Made by a program: the position numbers and the translations under genes. A stretch of 64,000 nucleotides of DNA from Dasyornis broadbenti (taxonomy: Eukaryota > Chordata > Aves > Passeriformes > Dasyornithidae): positions 4,156,349-4,220,348 of the forward strand of contig VZRN01005622.1 of the NCBI GenBank assembly GCA_013397935.1. Direction: 5' to 3'. A model generated the notes under the pieces. It saw only the letters and a list, made by a program, of their open reading frames with translations, was not told the origin of the DNA and did not search any database. Each line of letters starts with the position of its first letter. The stretch's first letter is position 1. Positions 37,456-49,689 of this stretch are shown piece after piece.

Positions 37456-38546
37456 GTCTTTGATATCATTCAGAGACTGAGGATCTGAGCCGAGGCCTGT
37501 GTGGACCTGACAGTGTGGGAAGATGATTGGAGAGGGAGCTGAAATATCCAGCTCGGCAATTTTATTCGTACTTGCTCCCTTATACTCCCTATTCACACTT
37601 TTCCCTGCTGGCACACCCTTATTTATCTCCTACCTTGAGCCAAAGATATTGTGCTATTCTGAGAGAGATTTTCCAAAGGAGCTACAGCGTCTCCTTGGGA
37701 TGATGGATCCTGGTGAAAAGATTCCTTTGTTCGCTTGGTTATGCACAAAGCATCATCTGTTTCCTCCTAATAGGTTTTTCTTCTAGGTAAATGTCTTTTA
37801 ACAATGCGAATTAGAAACAAATTACATTCAGCTATTCAGACCTTGCAAGGAAAGCACAAGGACAGTCAGCCTCATGCCTTTGCCTTTTTTCTCGTTTGAG
37901 AAGCAAGCTAAAGGACAAACGCTGCACTGTGCCCCCTGCGCCGAGTACGTGAATGGTAATTTTATATATATATGTTACATACATTTTTAAAAATATCTAC
38001 TGTAATCTGCATAATGCATATATGTATATTTTGTTTGTAAATGTTCCAGTGACATCAAGACAGTAAAGCATATGGTAACATGCTTTTTCAGTCCATTTAG
38101 CCATTGCATTGCATGGAAGGAAAGATTGTATACCCGGGTGATTTTTTTCCACAGTGAAGAGGAGCTCTTCAATTATTTTCTCACTGTCTTTATCAGGGCT
38201 GTTTTCATCCTCACAGGTTCTCGCAGGATGGGGATTGTGCATCTACACGATGGGAACACGATTATCCATGAGTGTGGTACCCGGACAGCTATGTGCTCAG
38301 AAATTAATTTTGCTTTTTATTACAGAGAAGGACAAAGAAGAACAAAACTTTGGGAAAGAGTTTCCCTCATTAAATATTTACCATTTCAGCTCCAGATTCG
38401 GGAAAGGTAAGCTCTGAGTCATTACTTTTTATTTTTAGTATCCAATCTACTTGGAAATGAATGGAATGCAATAACCTTCAAATCCCTTTAGAAGTTGTGA
38501 GTTACATGAAATCATTTATTTGAAAAGCACTGTGAGATAATGGAGG
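37456..38546. other. Non-coding DNA, no gene seen
   Basis: Contains frames of 87, 112 and 87 codons (37523-37786, 38072-38410, 38154-38417), with overlapping opposite-strand frames and no recognisable domains. No repeat family is recognised. Confidence 0.45.
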
Positions 38547-38547
38547 G

Positions 38548-38989
38548 TGTGTTGGGTTGGCCAGGTTCTGATAGCAAGGAGGGCTACAGGGGTGGCTGCT
38601 GTGAGAAGCTGCTGGAAGCTTCCCCCATGTCCAGCAGGGCCAATGCCAGGCCATGTAATTACCTGATTTCAGACCCCATTACCTGTCCCCTGGCACTGCT
38701 GGAAGCGAAGAGGTTGAGAAAATTGGGCTGAAGGTGAGCCTGGAAACAAGGGAGAGGTAGGGGAATGTGTTTTAAGATTTATGCTTTATTTCTCATTATC
38801 CTGCTCTGATTTGATTGGCAATAAATCAAACCAATTTCCCCAAGTCGAGTCTGTTTTGCCCATGACAATAATCAGTTTGTGATCTCTCCCTGTCCTTATC
38901 CCAACCCATGAACCTTTAGTTGTATTTTCTCACCCCTATCCAGGTGTTGAGGGGAGTGAAAGAATGGCTTTAGTGGGCACCTGGAGCCC
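38548..38989 (+). mobile_element. ERVL-type LTR, plus orientation, internally deleted (copy C)
   Basis: Begins TGTGTTGGG at 38548, the usual TG start of the family, followed by the GGCTACAGGGGTGGC and GAGAAGCTGCTGGAAGCTTC blocks. The central several hundred bases with the CTCCAGCATGGG-type repeats (seen in copies A and B) are missing. The 3' half is well kept: GTGTTTTAAGATTTATG, CAATAAATCAAACC (polyadenylation signal at about 38820), GTGATCTCTCCCTGTCCTTA and GTGGGCACCTGG. The last ~20-30 bases, including the CA end, are lost, so no target-site duplication can be read. No retroviral genes are present. Confidence 0.82.
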
Positions 38990-41552
38990 AAAAAAGAGTT
39001 GTTGGTTGGGAAATGCAAGGCACCTTCTTCCTACAAAAACCCGTTTTCTGACTCCACTTTCCCCATATTTAAAATTAGAACACAGGACACAAGAATATGA
39101 ATTGATTTCATGAAATTGTTTTGTGTTATGTTAATTTAAAATGATCAGCTAGCGCAGCAGTAATGATCACAGAGGATTGTTCTTTTGAAACAAAGACAAC
39201 ATACCATTGATCTGATGCCTCAAAATTCATCAGAGACTTGTGAGGCCACAAGGGAGTGTTTTGATCCGCTAGGCCTGACTTCTCACCCATGAGAAGCAAA
39301 GAGAATTTCACTAACAATTCCTGCACAAGTTGTGCTTCCGGACAAACACAATACTTCTGTTTGTAATAGCTCCTTAAAGTGAAAATAAGGCTTTCTGCCC
39401 CAGACTTTGTGTTCATCAGACAATTTGAACTTCTTTTCCAAGCATGCCTGAATATTTTATTTCATTATATCTCTGATATTTGAGGTATTTATTAAAGTCA
39501 TAAGTGGATTTCTGGAAGTGACTGAAAGACACAAGTTATCTGTGAACATTTGAGTAAGAAAACTGTGCCAAAGAACATGATAAAATGCTGGAGTATTATC
39601 AACCCACCAGAGATTTTAAAAAACCCACGACACAGGAATAAATGCAAAGAAAGGAAAAATGTGTAATCCAGTGAAACTGTAAAGCATGCCTGTGACTCTA
39701 AATAATGTGAAAGTTTCACCAAAGGCAAAGAGACTGTTAAAAGTTTCAGAAGACACAGGCATGCCTCTAAGTGCTTTAGTAGATTGAAATTGAAGTGCCT
39801 AGTCAAAATCATTAATTTCTTTTAGCAAGGAGGTAGAACAGAGTTTATGAGACGCTCAGTAAAATAAATTACAAAACAGAAAGAACTATAAAAAAAACTT
39901 CTTTTCAACAGTGATGTTGGCGGTATTAGGTAAGGACCAATCTCACAGAGGTTCCCACTGTGCAGTGTAATGCACCTCAGGAAGCACTAGGTGCTACTGA
40001 CACCACAGAACATTCAAGTTAAAGAGAATGCCTCATTTTCAAGAAAAACACTCTCTTCCATTATTTTATTGTTTACTATATCACTTCCTCTTGTTTTACT
40101 CTTGATTCTCTTTTCAATTACTCTGTTTCCCCCCCCAGTGCGGAAGCCTTTGGTTTGCATTTCTCAGCACCCAGAACCACTCCTGAAGAAAACAGGGCAG
40201 CAGCCCTGCAGGTGAGATGTGCCATAATATCTTTTCAAAGATTGAAGTGCTTTATTTTTGAAGAAGCCAAAGGACATAATTGAACAGAGTTGCCATGATT
40301 AAAATGCAATTAAGGTTGTGAAGCCCTTGAGCACCTTAAAGTGTGGCATGATACAATATTTATCAGGCTTCAGAACACATAATCACATCTTTGGCCATCC
40401 AGCCATGTTTTGCTTTTTCCCTATGCAAGATTAACCCTCTATCACAGTTTGATGCAGCTAAACTCATCACTTCTATATACGACACCTTAATAATTCTAAG
40501 GTGGAAGAGTAAGGACTAGAATTGCACAGAAGACACGCCAATGAAGTGACAAGAAAACACTCATGCTTAAGCATTCATTTAAAAATATGCTTTTTTTTTT
40601 TTTTAGTGTTAGTGAATAATGGAGCTAATATAAAATTCTGACAGGCATAAACCTATTGAATAATTCTGATACTGCAATCTACAGGTGGCTTACAAGCAAT
40701 AAATTGAATTATGTTAGTTTTATGCAAGAAATCATCTTTTAAAAGTCATAAAAAAGCAAATGTATAATTCATATTGTTAATATTTGAGGTATTTTGAAGG
40801 TAAGTTCACACATTTCTTGTGTCTACATGCACACGGTTTAAAAAAAAAACAAAGGGAATAAATGACCTTCAGTTAAAAACTTGGCAACTAGTTCAAATTC
40901 TACTTCTAAATTTGACTTTGTCATGTCTGTTTATTAAGAATATAATTCATTGCCTGGGAGTCTGCTGTGAAATACCAGTATCTATCATAAGTGCTCAACA
41001 CTTTTTCAATGTATCTGCTTTCAGACATTGGCACAGGATCAGCTTCAATGACTAGGTCAAATTCAGGTGTTGGCAGATGACACTGTGGGCTCTAACGGCA
41101 GCTTTGTGAATCTGCTGAGGAACTAAACTACTGGGGTTCAAAAGACTGACAGTTATTTTCATTTTCTGTCACATTTAGAAGTTGAGTCAAGAAGGTCTTG
41201 AGACCTGTACCTAAATCAGAACAAAAGGTTCCCAGCCTTACAAATAGATAGCCTTAATTTGCTGTTAAAAGTGCTGTCCTTAGTTTCTCTGTTTCATGTG
41301 TTTTTCTGGGTAGGAAGCCTTGTTCTGGAGGGGAAGCAAATACAGTCACCATATATTTTTCCTTAGAAATAACTGCCTGTAAGCAGAGTAGATCTTTACC
41401 ATCAAATACTCAACGCTGTTTAACAGAGTTTTGCATGTTGTGATGTTGCAGGTTAGATCTCCAGGCAGGCAGTAAGGTGTTGAACAGATGCAGTCTGTCT
41501 GTCTAAACCAGACAAGATGAATCAAATCTAAAACTCTTTCCAAATTTAAAAG
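38990..41552. other. Non-coding DNA, no gene seen
   Basis: AT-rich. A T run lies at about 40591-40605 and an A run at about 40839-40848. The 104- and 96-codon minus-strand frames (39498-39812, 39126-39416) have no recognisable domain. Confidence 0.5.
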
Positions 41553-42411
41553 CAGGAGTGTCGCGCTGCCGCTGACCACTCAACTGGCCCGGCGTGGCCA
41601 GGCAGGACGACGTCCAGTGCACGGTCACCCAAAGGCGCCTAGGCTGCTGTTTACTTCTGGCACCTCTGCCCCTGAAGCAGCTGTCGCCCAGCAACCGCTG
41701 CACTCGCAGCGGTGGGAATGCCCTGACACACAGGGTGGGCGCAACTGTAGCCGGTGTAAAAGTAGCGGAGATGGGAATAAAGAGTGAGAGGGGACCTCCT
41801 GTGCTGGCGAATTCGAATGATCTTTATTCCCCAGCCTCGCAGGGAGAGAGACATGGGGTCAAGATACACTCAAGGGGACCAAGCCCAAAAGGCCAAGAAC
41901 AAGGGGTTACACAGGGTTTTAAGGAGGGGAGGAGTTGGGAGTTGTTGGGAGGAGATAATTCCCTGGGCCAATGGGGACAAATTACATAACATGAATAAAC
42001 CAATGAACACTGACCCAGGGCGGACTCAGGGGCAGGTTCGAGGAACGCAACCAATGAAGGAATGAGGACGGTGGAAGGTTCTAGGGATAGGAAGGAGAAA
42101 GGGGAAGGGTTTAGGGATGGACAACTTAACGGACATAACAGATTGACAACTAAACGGAGAAACTTCGAGAATAGGGGGAGGAGAGCCCAGGGATTGACAT
42201 CCCCGGGGGAGTGGCCAGCCCTCAGACTCCTCCTAATGACTCTAAACTCCCAGGGGGATCAGCCCAATCAACTTCTGTATTAATCCACATACTGAACCCC
42301 CTGGAGTCAGCATTAGGAACCGGGGCGTTTGTACTAGTGGCCACTCCGGCGGTGCCAGGTGGAGAAAGGGCAGCTTCCACAGGAGCTGCCTGATGCACCG
42401 CCACACAGGAG
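41553..42411 (-). mobile_element. Solo LTR of a class II (ERVK-like) endogenous retrovirus with intact 6-bp target-site duplication
   Basis: The element runs 41559-42405 (847 bases), starts TGTCGCGCTG and ends CACCGCCACA. The ends are imperfect inverted repeats (8 of the outer 10 bases match). It is flanked by identical hexamers CAGGAG at 41553-41558 and 42406-42411. A 6-bp duplication is typical of class II retroviruses. Orientation is set by promoter-like signals on the minus strand: three inverted CCAAT boxes (CCAAT on + at 41968, 42000 and 42051), a TATA-like TTTTAA at 41917-41922 and a polyadenylation signal (TTTATT on +) at 41823-41828, in that order. It is much GC- and CpG-richer than its surroundings. 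There is no second LTR or internal gene, so it is a recombined solo LTR. The 131- and 93-codon frames inside are incidental. Confidence 0.85.
41823..42055 (-). promoter_or_regulatory. LTR promoter and polyadenylation signals
   Basis: Within the solo LTR, read on the minus strand: inverted CCAAT boxes ending at 42055, 42004 and 41972, then a TATA-like element at 41922-41917, then AATAAA at 41828-41823. The order and spacing (TATA about 50 bases after the last CCAAT, AATAAA about 90 bases further) suit a retroviral U3-R layout. Activity is inferred and not shown. Confidence 0.55.
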
Positions 42412-43059
42412 CTTTTAAATAGAGCAATTTACCCAATAGCTCAGCAGACTGAGGACTGGAGATGCTACTGCATTTTAGCGCTGAAGACTCAGCTTCCAGT
42501 GTTATGAATGTAATTACAATTTCCAAACAGTAGCTACAGCAGCAATAGAAAAGAGAATTGTACCTGTTGTACACAGCCTTAAATTTGAAAATTTGTTTTG
42601 TTGGAGAGGCAAAAAAAATCTCTTAAAATGAGATTGTAAAAGATCATCCTGATTGCTACCTAATCCTGCCTCTGCTGCTTCCTCTTATCATTACTCATTT
42701 TCACATTGACTTTCGGAGAGCAGCATGAGCCCCTTGCCCCTTTCCCTGCCCTCACCTTCTGCCTCCACAGGCTCAGCTACCGCTGTGGGAGTTTCACAGG
42801 TTCTCCAGGCAGTGCTTCCCAGCCTTTGTGTCAAAGGGAGACAAAAATGTTTCCCATGTTAGAGACATACTTGGGAACCATTTTGAGCCATCATCAAGGA
42901 GCAGCTTGAGGTGGACAAAGCATATGGGGATGTGAGGAGGGTAAAAGCTACTTGACTACACAGCTGAGAAATGATTGTTTGTTTCTGAAGGGGATGGGAT
43001 TGATAATACCAATCACTTTTCTCAGTGTCTGCAATGCAGAAGTTTCTCTGTGCTAGTCT
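42412..43059. other. Non-coding DNA, no gene seen
   Basis: Mixed composition. A segment at about 42812-42835 faintly resembles a hAT-type terminal repeat, but this is not good enough to call. Confidence 0.4.
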
Positions 43060-43226
43060 TGGCACTGACATTGAAATTGATGTGTGGCCTTTAGGTAAGT
43101 CACTTAATCAATGTGTTTGTAAAATGAGGATAATAGCACTTATTTGCCTGCCTGAAATGGATGTAGTAAGGACAGACTGGTTAATGCTGTGAAATGCTAT
43201 TTACTAGTAATTGCAAGTTTTATTGT
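43060..43226 (+). mobile_element. MIR-family SINE, plus orientation
   Basis: 'gtgtggcctttaggtaagtcactta' matches the MIR core ('gtgtgaccttgggcaagtcactta'). It is followed, after the polypyrimidine part, by 'tgtaaaatgaggataatagcact', also a MIR landmark, and then by 'gctgtgaaatgctat' corresponding to the 'gtgaaaggtgctat' block of the amniote 3' end. Spacing of the landmarks is as expected. This is a good match for such an old element. Confidence 0.8.
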
Positions 43227-45865
43227 GCTGTGGACTTAAACTCCTCCTTGACTGGTAATTGAAACGGCTGAAGAACCACATAAAACTCTGAAATGTAAAG
43301 GTGATAGAGGTTTCAGCTAAGGTGGAGCTGGTTAATCCCCTTCCTTTTCATGGAACTAATTATGCTTTAACTGAGGCAACATACATCAAAAATGTCTCGA
43401 GCAGGTACCTGCTCTTACTCAGAAACAGAATGAGAAGAAATATTGTGGGATTCATATTCAAGTCACTGGGTAATGGGCCACTGATAATGGGTCAAGGGAG
43501 GAGCTGGGTGTAATACAGAAAAATACATGTTCAAGCCTCTGTTCTGGGATGCAGGTGCACTCAGGTGTCCTGAGAGCAGGATGAGCAGCACAGATAAGAC
43601 AGAATTAGATGCATCATTACCATTTTCAACCCAATTAACATCCCAGCTCTTCAGGATTAAATAAGGTCTGTAACTTGCCTTTTGGTATGGCAGGCTATAA
43701 AAAAAAAAAGAAGTCCTAGGGGTGAGAAGAATGAATAATGCTGTAGAGCAGTATGAAGTAGATTAGGAAATGAACTACAGTAAACTGGCTTATCTGTGAG
43801 GTGTGCTTTGAGAACTCTTCTGAGGCCTCAGACTGCCCCTCCTTCTCCTGCAGATGTTTTTTTGAGAAGGGAGGAACATAAGATGGCTGCCTGGGGTGGC
43901 TAAAGGACCAGGTCCTCAAAAATAAATTCTTTTTGCCATCTGTAATACTACTAAGAATCATTCTGTTACAAACAATCATGTTTATGCAGCAGTTAAAATA
44001 AATTTAGGCTTAAGTTTCTCTAACAACTAATTAAGGAGTCATAATTTGATCCTTCCTTATGCTGAATGAAAGCAGGGTAAGCGCTTCTGACTTGACTAGA
44101 ACTTGGGGGAATAACTGCTTCAGGAATATTACACATATCTCACTTCAACTGCTTAATATTTTCATGGTGAATTTGCTTGAAATTTTTCAAGGAAGCAGGG
44201 AATCAGACTGTGATTGGCAGTATTTCCAAGAATACATCAAGAGTTACGGAAAGTGAAGTGGTGGAATTGTTAACTGAGGAATGACTTACTTTATCTTTCT
44301 CCAGCTTACAGCCTTGCTTGCCAATTTTAAGTTTTACAATCCAAACTCAGGGCAAACCCATCCAGGTGGCTGCATCTCCAGAGTAGCAGTGAAAAACACA
44401 GTGGTAGCCGAGCGGGGCGCCCGTGGCTCCTGGCACTCCTGCTTGGCATACTGTTGGCAGGATGGCTTGCTGCATGTGTTGGAGTGGATAAACCTTCCAC
44501 CAAGCTACAGATGGAGAAACATTTTGCTTTCTTCTGTAAAACAGTTCTTGAGAAGATCGCAAGTCACTGCACAGTGGCATGGTACCCAGAGAGAATAGTC
44601 ACACAGAGGCAAATCGTCCTGTGTTAGTAAGGTTAGAAACAGAAAGGTGCCTCTTCAGGGCTCATCAAAACCTGCTAGCTGTAGGACACTCAAAGTAGGA
44701 AGAATCAAATGTACTGAAAACCAGACATTAAAAGGATACACTTATGAGGAGATTTATATTCAGAAATAAAGAATTTGGGATGCCGTAGGCTCAGCAGGTT
44801 CAAAGGAGAGCATCTCGGGGGAGTTCTGCTACAGTAATGTGTGGGCAGAGCCCTGTCACTCAGAAAGACTGCACTGAAGAGATTAGGCAGAGGTAAGGTC
44901 CAGCAACTGTTCTGATCCCATGGGAAACAGTGCTACTGGATATAAAGTCACTGCTGTCTGCCACTCAGTGAATGCTTAAAAACGTTTCTGGGAATATTTT
45001 GTCAAATTGGTAAAAGAACATGCTCAATAATTTAATGTTCCTTTTGGGTTTTGATAATCATACCCTTACAGAAAAATCACTCAAACTGGCATTTGAATGG
45101 CCATGCCAAAATGTCTAGCAGTGGCAGTGTGCTAAGTATCCACAGGTAACAGGAATATCATGCAAGTTCAGTTGAAACAAGACAAAGGCACTCAATTTTC
45201 CAGATATGATTTCCCAGATATAAATCCCGGATTATCATGGCCTCTTCCAACCCAGGCCATTCTATTAGTCGATGCTTATCTGTGGACTACCTACAGACCA
45301 AAAATAATGCACAGACAAGATTTCAAATTCACAGAAAAAGTTTTTAACAACTGGGGAAAAAGTTTCTTAAAGAATTAATGCTCTGCATTCTCCTTCAATA
45401 CCAATTAAGTACTTAAATAATTATGTAATATTTCTGTTTAGTTTTACACTAAAAAATTGGTCAAGCTCCAATAAGATACAGCAAATTTTATTTTGTAAGT
45501 GTTCCTCTAGTACCGTGTGCTTTGAAGGTGTATTGAAGTATTTATCCTATAATTTGTTGCTTTGTGATGATAGTTTTGATGGAAATTGGAAATAAAATTT
45601 TTTTCTATTGGAAAAAATTCTACAGATGGATTGCCTTTCTTATTAGGAACAGTGGATCCTGACCTGGATTTTAGGCAAGCACTGTCACTATCCAGTGCTC
45701 AGCAGCTACTTGCCTCTCTGACAGTTATCCCACAAGTGACACATTTGGCAGTTCACCAACTCTAGACATCCATCTACACACACACACAGAAAATCGGGAT
45801 CTTATTTCAACAGCTGAAAGGAGTCAAACAAGGCTGCATGCACTACTAGTTTTTTAGGATATATT
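43227..45865. other. Non-coding DNA, no gene seen
   Basis: Contains an A run at about 43699-43708, a small CpG cluster at about 44405-44422 and a short CA repeat at about 45776-45788. The 105-codon frame at 44281-44598 overlaps an opposite-strand frame and shows no domain. Confidence 0.5.
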
Positions 45866-46171
45866 TGGAGGAGGCAAGAGGATGGAGCCAGGTTCTTCTC
45901 CATGGTATGAAGCAACAGGACAAGAGGCCAAGGGCAGAAACTGGTGCACAAGGAAATTCCACCTGAATACAAGGAAGAACTTTACTGTGCAGTGACCAAG
46001 CACTGGAACAGGTTGCCCAGAGAGGTTATGGAGTCTCCCTCACTGGAGACATTCCAGAACCATCTGGACACAATCCTGTGCCATGTGCTCTGGGATGACC
46101 CTGCTTGAGCAGGGAGGTGGGAGCAGCTGACCCACTGTGGTCCCTTCCAATGTGACCCATTCTGTGATCTT
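45866..46171 (+). mobile_element. CR1 LINE 3' end
   Basis: Clear CR1 terminus. In order it has 'ggaggcaagaggatggagcc', 'gcaacaggacaagaggcca', 'ggaagaactttactgtg', 'agcactggaacaggttgccc', 'agagaggttatggagtctcc', 'ctggagacattccagaacc', 'gatgaccctgcttgagcagg' and 'ggtcccttccaatgtgacccattctgtgat'. It covers the end of ORF2 and the 3' UTR and is 5'-truncated. The first frames are broken, so there is no intact protein. Confidence 0.95.
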
Positions 46172-46563
46172 TTTACTCACCATCCACTGCACTCTGGGGG
46201 TGATTCAAAGAGTTCTGACAGACTGGGCAAAAGGTGGCATTGTAGCCACATCTAAAACTGTGGTTACACAGGGACTCTCACTGTGCTAGGGCAGGGAATA
46301 TGGGAAAGGGCAAGGGCAGTCCTGTGGAACCAAAGAGACACAGATCTGGTGGTGTGCATTCAGATCTGGTGATGCATATATTCTCTAGCCCTTCCTCCTT
46401 CCCAAGAATTTTCCATGTATATTGGAGGAGCAAAGAAGTGTTTTGACCCTGAATCCAGGCCACAGATCACCCTGGCATCACTCATCTAAAGTTCTAAAGT
46501 TCAAGTACATCGGTAAGTTTTCCTACTAATGTTTTCTTCCATGAGTGGCATTGCTGTAAAGTC

Positions 46564-46650
46564 AGTAATTCAGCAGAGGAAACATGAGGTCCAGAAGAAC
46601 AGTGGATTGTCTCATCTGAGCTTACTGTATCAAAAGTCCTGTGTTCAATT
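46564..46650 (-). mobile_element. Possible MIR-family SINE fragment, minus orientation
   Basis: 'cagaggaaacatgaggtccagaagaa' resembles the reverse complement of the MIR core ('cagaggaaactgaggtccagagaag'). The following part, which should read like '...gacttgcccaaggtcacacag', is only faintly similar. It could be chance. Confidence 0.35.
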
Positions 46651-49600
46651 CAATCGTCTCTGAAAAGAAATACATGCTGACTTGCTTAGAACATAAATGT
46701 TTATTTTTTAAAAATAATCTTGCTCCTCTTCCCCCGTTTTTACTTCATTGGAGCTAGTTATTCCAGGCAAGTGACAGTTTTAACCAACAAGAAACTGAGT
46801 TTTCATTGATACAGCAGCAAGGTCTGTCATTCTGCCAGCAAAGACACATTCACTGAGTATTATGGTAATTAATATGTACATTAGAAAAGGGGAATTTCCA
46901 TCCACCTTTAACGAGCTATTCTTAGCACCAGAAGTACTTCCCAACTCGTGATAGGAGAAGGGGATTTAACCTTACCCTGTCAAACTTAAGAGGCAGATCA
47001 AAAGTGTTGCAAGAGGGGGAATTCCAAGTCATCTCAATTATGCGGCACCACATGAAATAATTATATTTGGTTACCCTTAAGAACGATGTGTTCTTGAGGG
47101 ATAACTTTTATGTGCTGCTCCTCCAAACATGGCCACACTTTGAGTGTGCTGCTTTTGATTTTTAAATAGCTCATAGAGCTCTAACCCCTGTGTGTTATCT
47201 CTAACGATGAATGACAGTATTATATTTACAAGCAGATACCACATTCATGAAAGATTTTTTCCCCCTTAACTATCCTGGTTTACAATATAAGACAAAAGAA
47301 ATTAAAGGCTCTGTTGAATTTTCTCTAACATAATGGGAAGTTATCAGAGAAGATTTTATACTTTTTACTAATAGAGATAATACACAATGCAAAAGGCTTT
47401 TTAGAAAAGAATGAAAAGAATAAAACTAACTAAACCCCTTTCAGTTAATATGCAAACTTGCACTCAAAGCACTATGCAAAATATATTAACCTTAAAGGCA
47501 TAATGTACCTGATTTAAACTCAGAAAAAGACATATTTTCATGTTTCTGAGTATTGAATATGTTATAAAATTAATTTAATTTAGTATAGAAATACAACAGG
47601 ACCAATCTCAGTTCCTCAATATTGAAAAAAGTCTTGATGTTTATGAAAAATTGAACACTGACATGAAAATGAAATCATGTTAACAAGCAGGACAGACACT
47701 AAAAGCTGAAATACTTCAGTTTATTCTAAAAATGAAAAAAACAGGGCAAGACATTTGACTGGTTTAAGTTAAATGTGCAAAACATTTCTAGATTTAAGAA
47801 AAACAAGAGACAAGAGGTGATAGTTTGCCTCTTTTTTTTTCATTAATAGGAATATCTATACTTCATGGCATAGAAAGGAAATTAGAAAAACAGGAAACAC
47901 AGGGCAGTTATTTTTCTGTTGCTGGCAGTGTTGGTTTTTGTTTTTACAGTTATGAATACTCAAGCCTTCCTTTGCAGAAAAAGAATGGCTCCTTGTGCAA
48001 CTCCTTGCAACACCAGGGTAACATTTTGATGACACTTATATCTCGTATTTCACAGTCCTGTCGCTTCATCAACATGCAATGCCATCGTGGAGAAACCATC
48101 ATGCCTGCCTCATCCATCGATATGCTGCTCAACTTTCTTCCATGTAACTTTAAATTCCTTAGGGACATCAATGCCACATGACTTACTGTAAAACAAAGGG
48201 AAAAAAAAAAATCTACGTTAAATCAAAAAAGAACTAGACATGAGATAGGGAGAAGATAAACATGCCAGAAGATAAATCAAGAAAATAAACCTGAAAAAAC
48301 CAAATATTGCTTTGGGATATTACAAATTTAATAAAGGCAGTATTTATAAAACCAGAGCTAGCATGAAATTTCCTAAAACATGAAAAGAATTATACTAGAG
48401 AAGTCAGCTGGAAAGTTTTATTTTGAGCTCCTCACAAGTCTTCATGTAAATCTTATTCAGAGCTGCAAGTAACCCAGGAACCTGGGCATAAAACTGAAAA
48501 AATCCTATATTAATCACTTGTAGTAGTGCCAGAGTGGTTTCAACCTACCAGAGCATAGATTTTTGGCAAGCACAGAGACAAGACTGAAAACAAGTCCATC
48601 CATTTAAAAATACAAAGAATGTGTATGATATTTTATAGTGCCAAGAAAATAATAAGAAATAAACAATTTGTCTTGCTTTTTCCTCACTTTTAGGGTACCT
48701 AACATATGTTCTCATTAGTCAGCTCTTTTAAATGTTAGGTATATCAGATGACTTAAGTCAGATTGATATTCACAGTGAGTGTCTTTTAATGGTATGATTG
48801 GAATAACAATTTGATTGTACAGGAGGTTATGTTCCTTGAGACTCAAGGGTTCCTGAATGACAGCAAAGTAGTCACAGTTCACAGAAATTACATGTATGTA
48901 CAACAAAACAATCCATTGAAGATGTGAGTCTATTTTGAAAGGACAATTTATTAAAAGCAAAAGAAAGAGAAGTAAGAAGATAAATAGGTACTTGGCACTA
49001 TGTAACACAAATGATACAAAGACAATTTTGGCAGATACAGCTAAATTATGTGCTTTTCTGTTAGACACACAAGTAATTTAAAGTAAAAGAAGCTAAAACA
49101 TCCCATGCAAAATGACACCGTTAATATTTGCCCTTAAGTCCTGCAGAGGAAGGTTTTGTGTTCAGAGGATGATGGTCCAGATTTAGAGAATGACTCAGCT
49201 CCCTTTGTGAGTGTTCCTTGTGCATGTGTTGAATCAGATGACAACACAGGAGTTACTGGGGAGACAGTTGAGGGAGTGCTTAGGTCAAGAAGCAACAGCT
49301 AATTAGTGAATTTTAAGAGTAATTCAGTATTTTAACTGTGTGCAGCTGAAACAGCAGAGGGAGGAAAGAAAACAAATAATTCTAACTGTGGGCAATTATC
49401 TATGAATGAAGAAATCTCTTTATTTGCATAAATTAATGCCTTAACCATAAACAGTATAAAAACCAGATAATGACAACCAGAAAAATGTCAGGAGGGAACT
49501 TAGTGTGGTTTATGAGCCTAAGCTTTAATGAGGATAAGACATGGGAAGACTTTTGAAAAGATTCCTGCTTTAGAGTGTACTATTCCTACTAGAGAATACT

Positions 49601-49679
49601 ATTATGGTTAATATTTGGCTACTTGGCTGACCAGAGATGGTGAACTGCATCACTGATTAAAAACTGTTAAATTTCTAGA
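46651..49679. other. Non-coding DNA, no gene seen
   Basis: AT-rich. A 118-codon plus-strand frame (47825-48181) overlaps a 75-codon minus-strand frame, and a third minus-strand frame there is interrupted by stops. A 117-codon minus-strand frame (48715-49068) is AT-driven and hydrophobic. None has a recognisable domain. Confidence 0.5.
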
Positions 49680-49689
49680 AGGGTGGTAT

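Noticed and set aside
41594..42065. Frames of 131 and 93 codons (41594-41989, 41784-42065)
   Set aside because: Both lie wholly inside the solo LTR and contain promoter-like sequence. They show no protein domain and overlap frames on the other strand.
42242..42574. A 110-codon minus-strand frame that looked at first like a retroviral protein end
   Set aside because: Once the LTR borders (41559-42405) and target duplication were found, the frame straddles the LTR edge and host DNA, so it is not an internal retroviral gene.
42812..42840. Segment resembling a hAT (Charlie-type) terminal inverted repeat
   Set aside because: No matching inverted partner or 8-bp target duplication could be found nearby.
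47825..48181. 118-codon plus frame and a minus-strand frame reading like a broken pseudogene
   Set aside because: The minus reading has about three stops in 90 codons, no better than chance, and no family was recognised.
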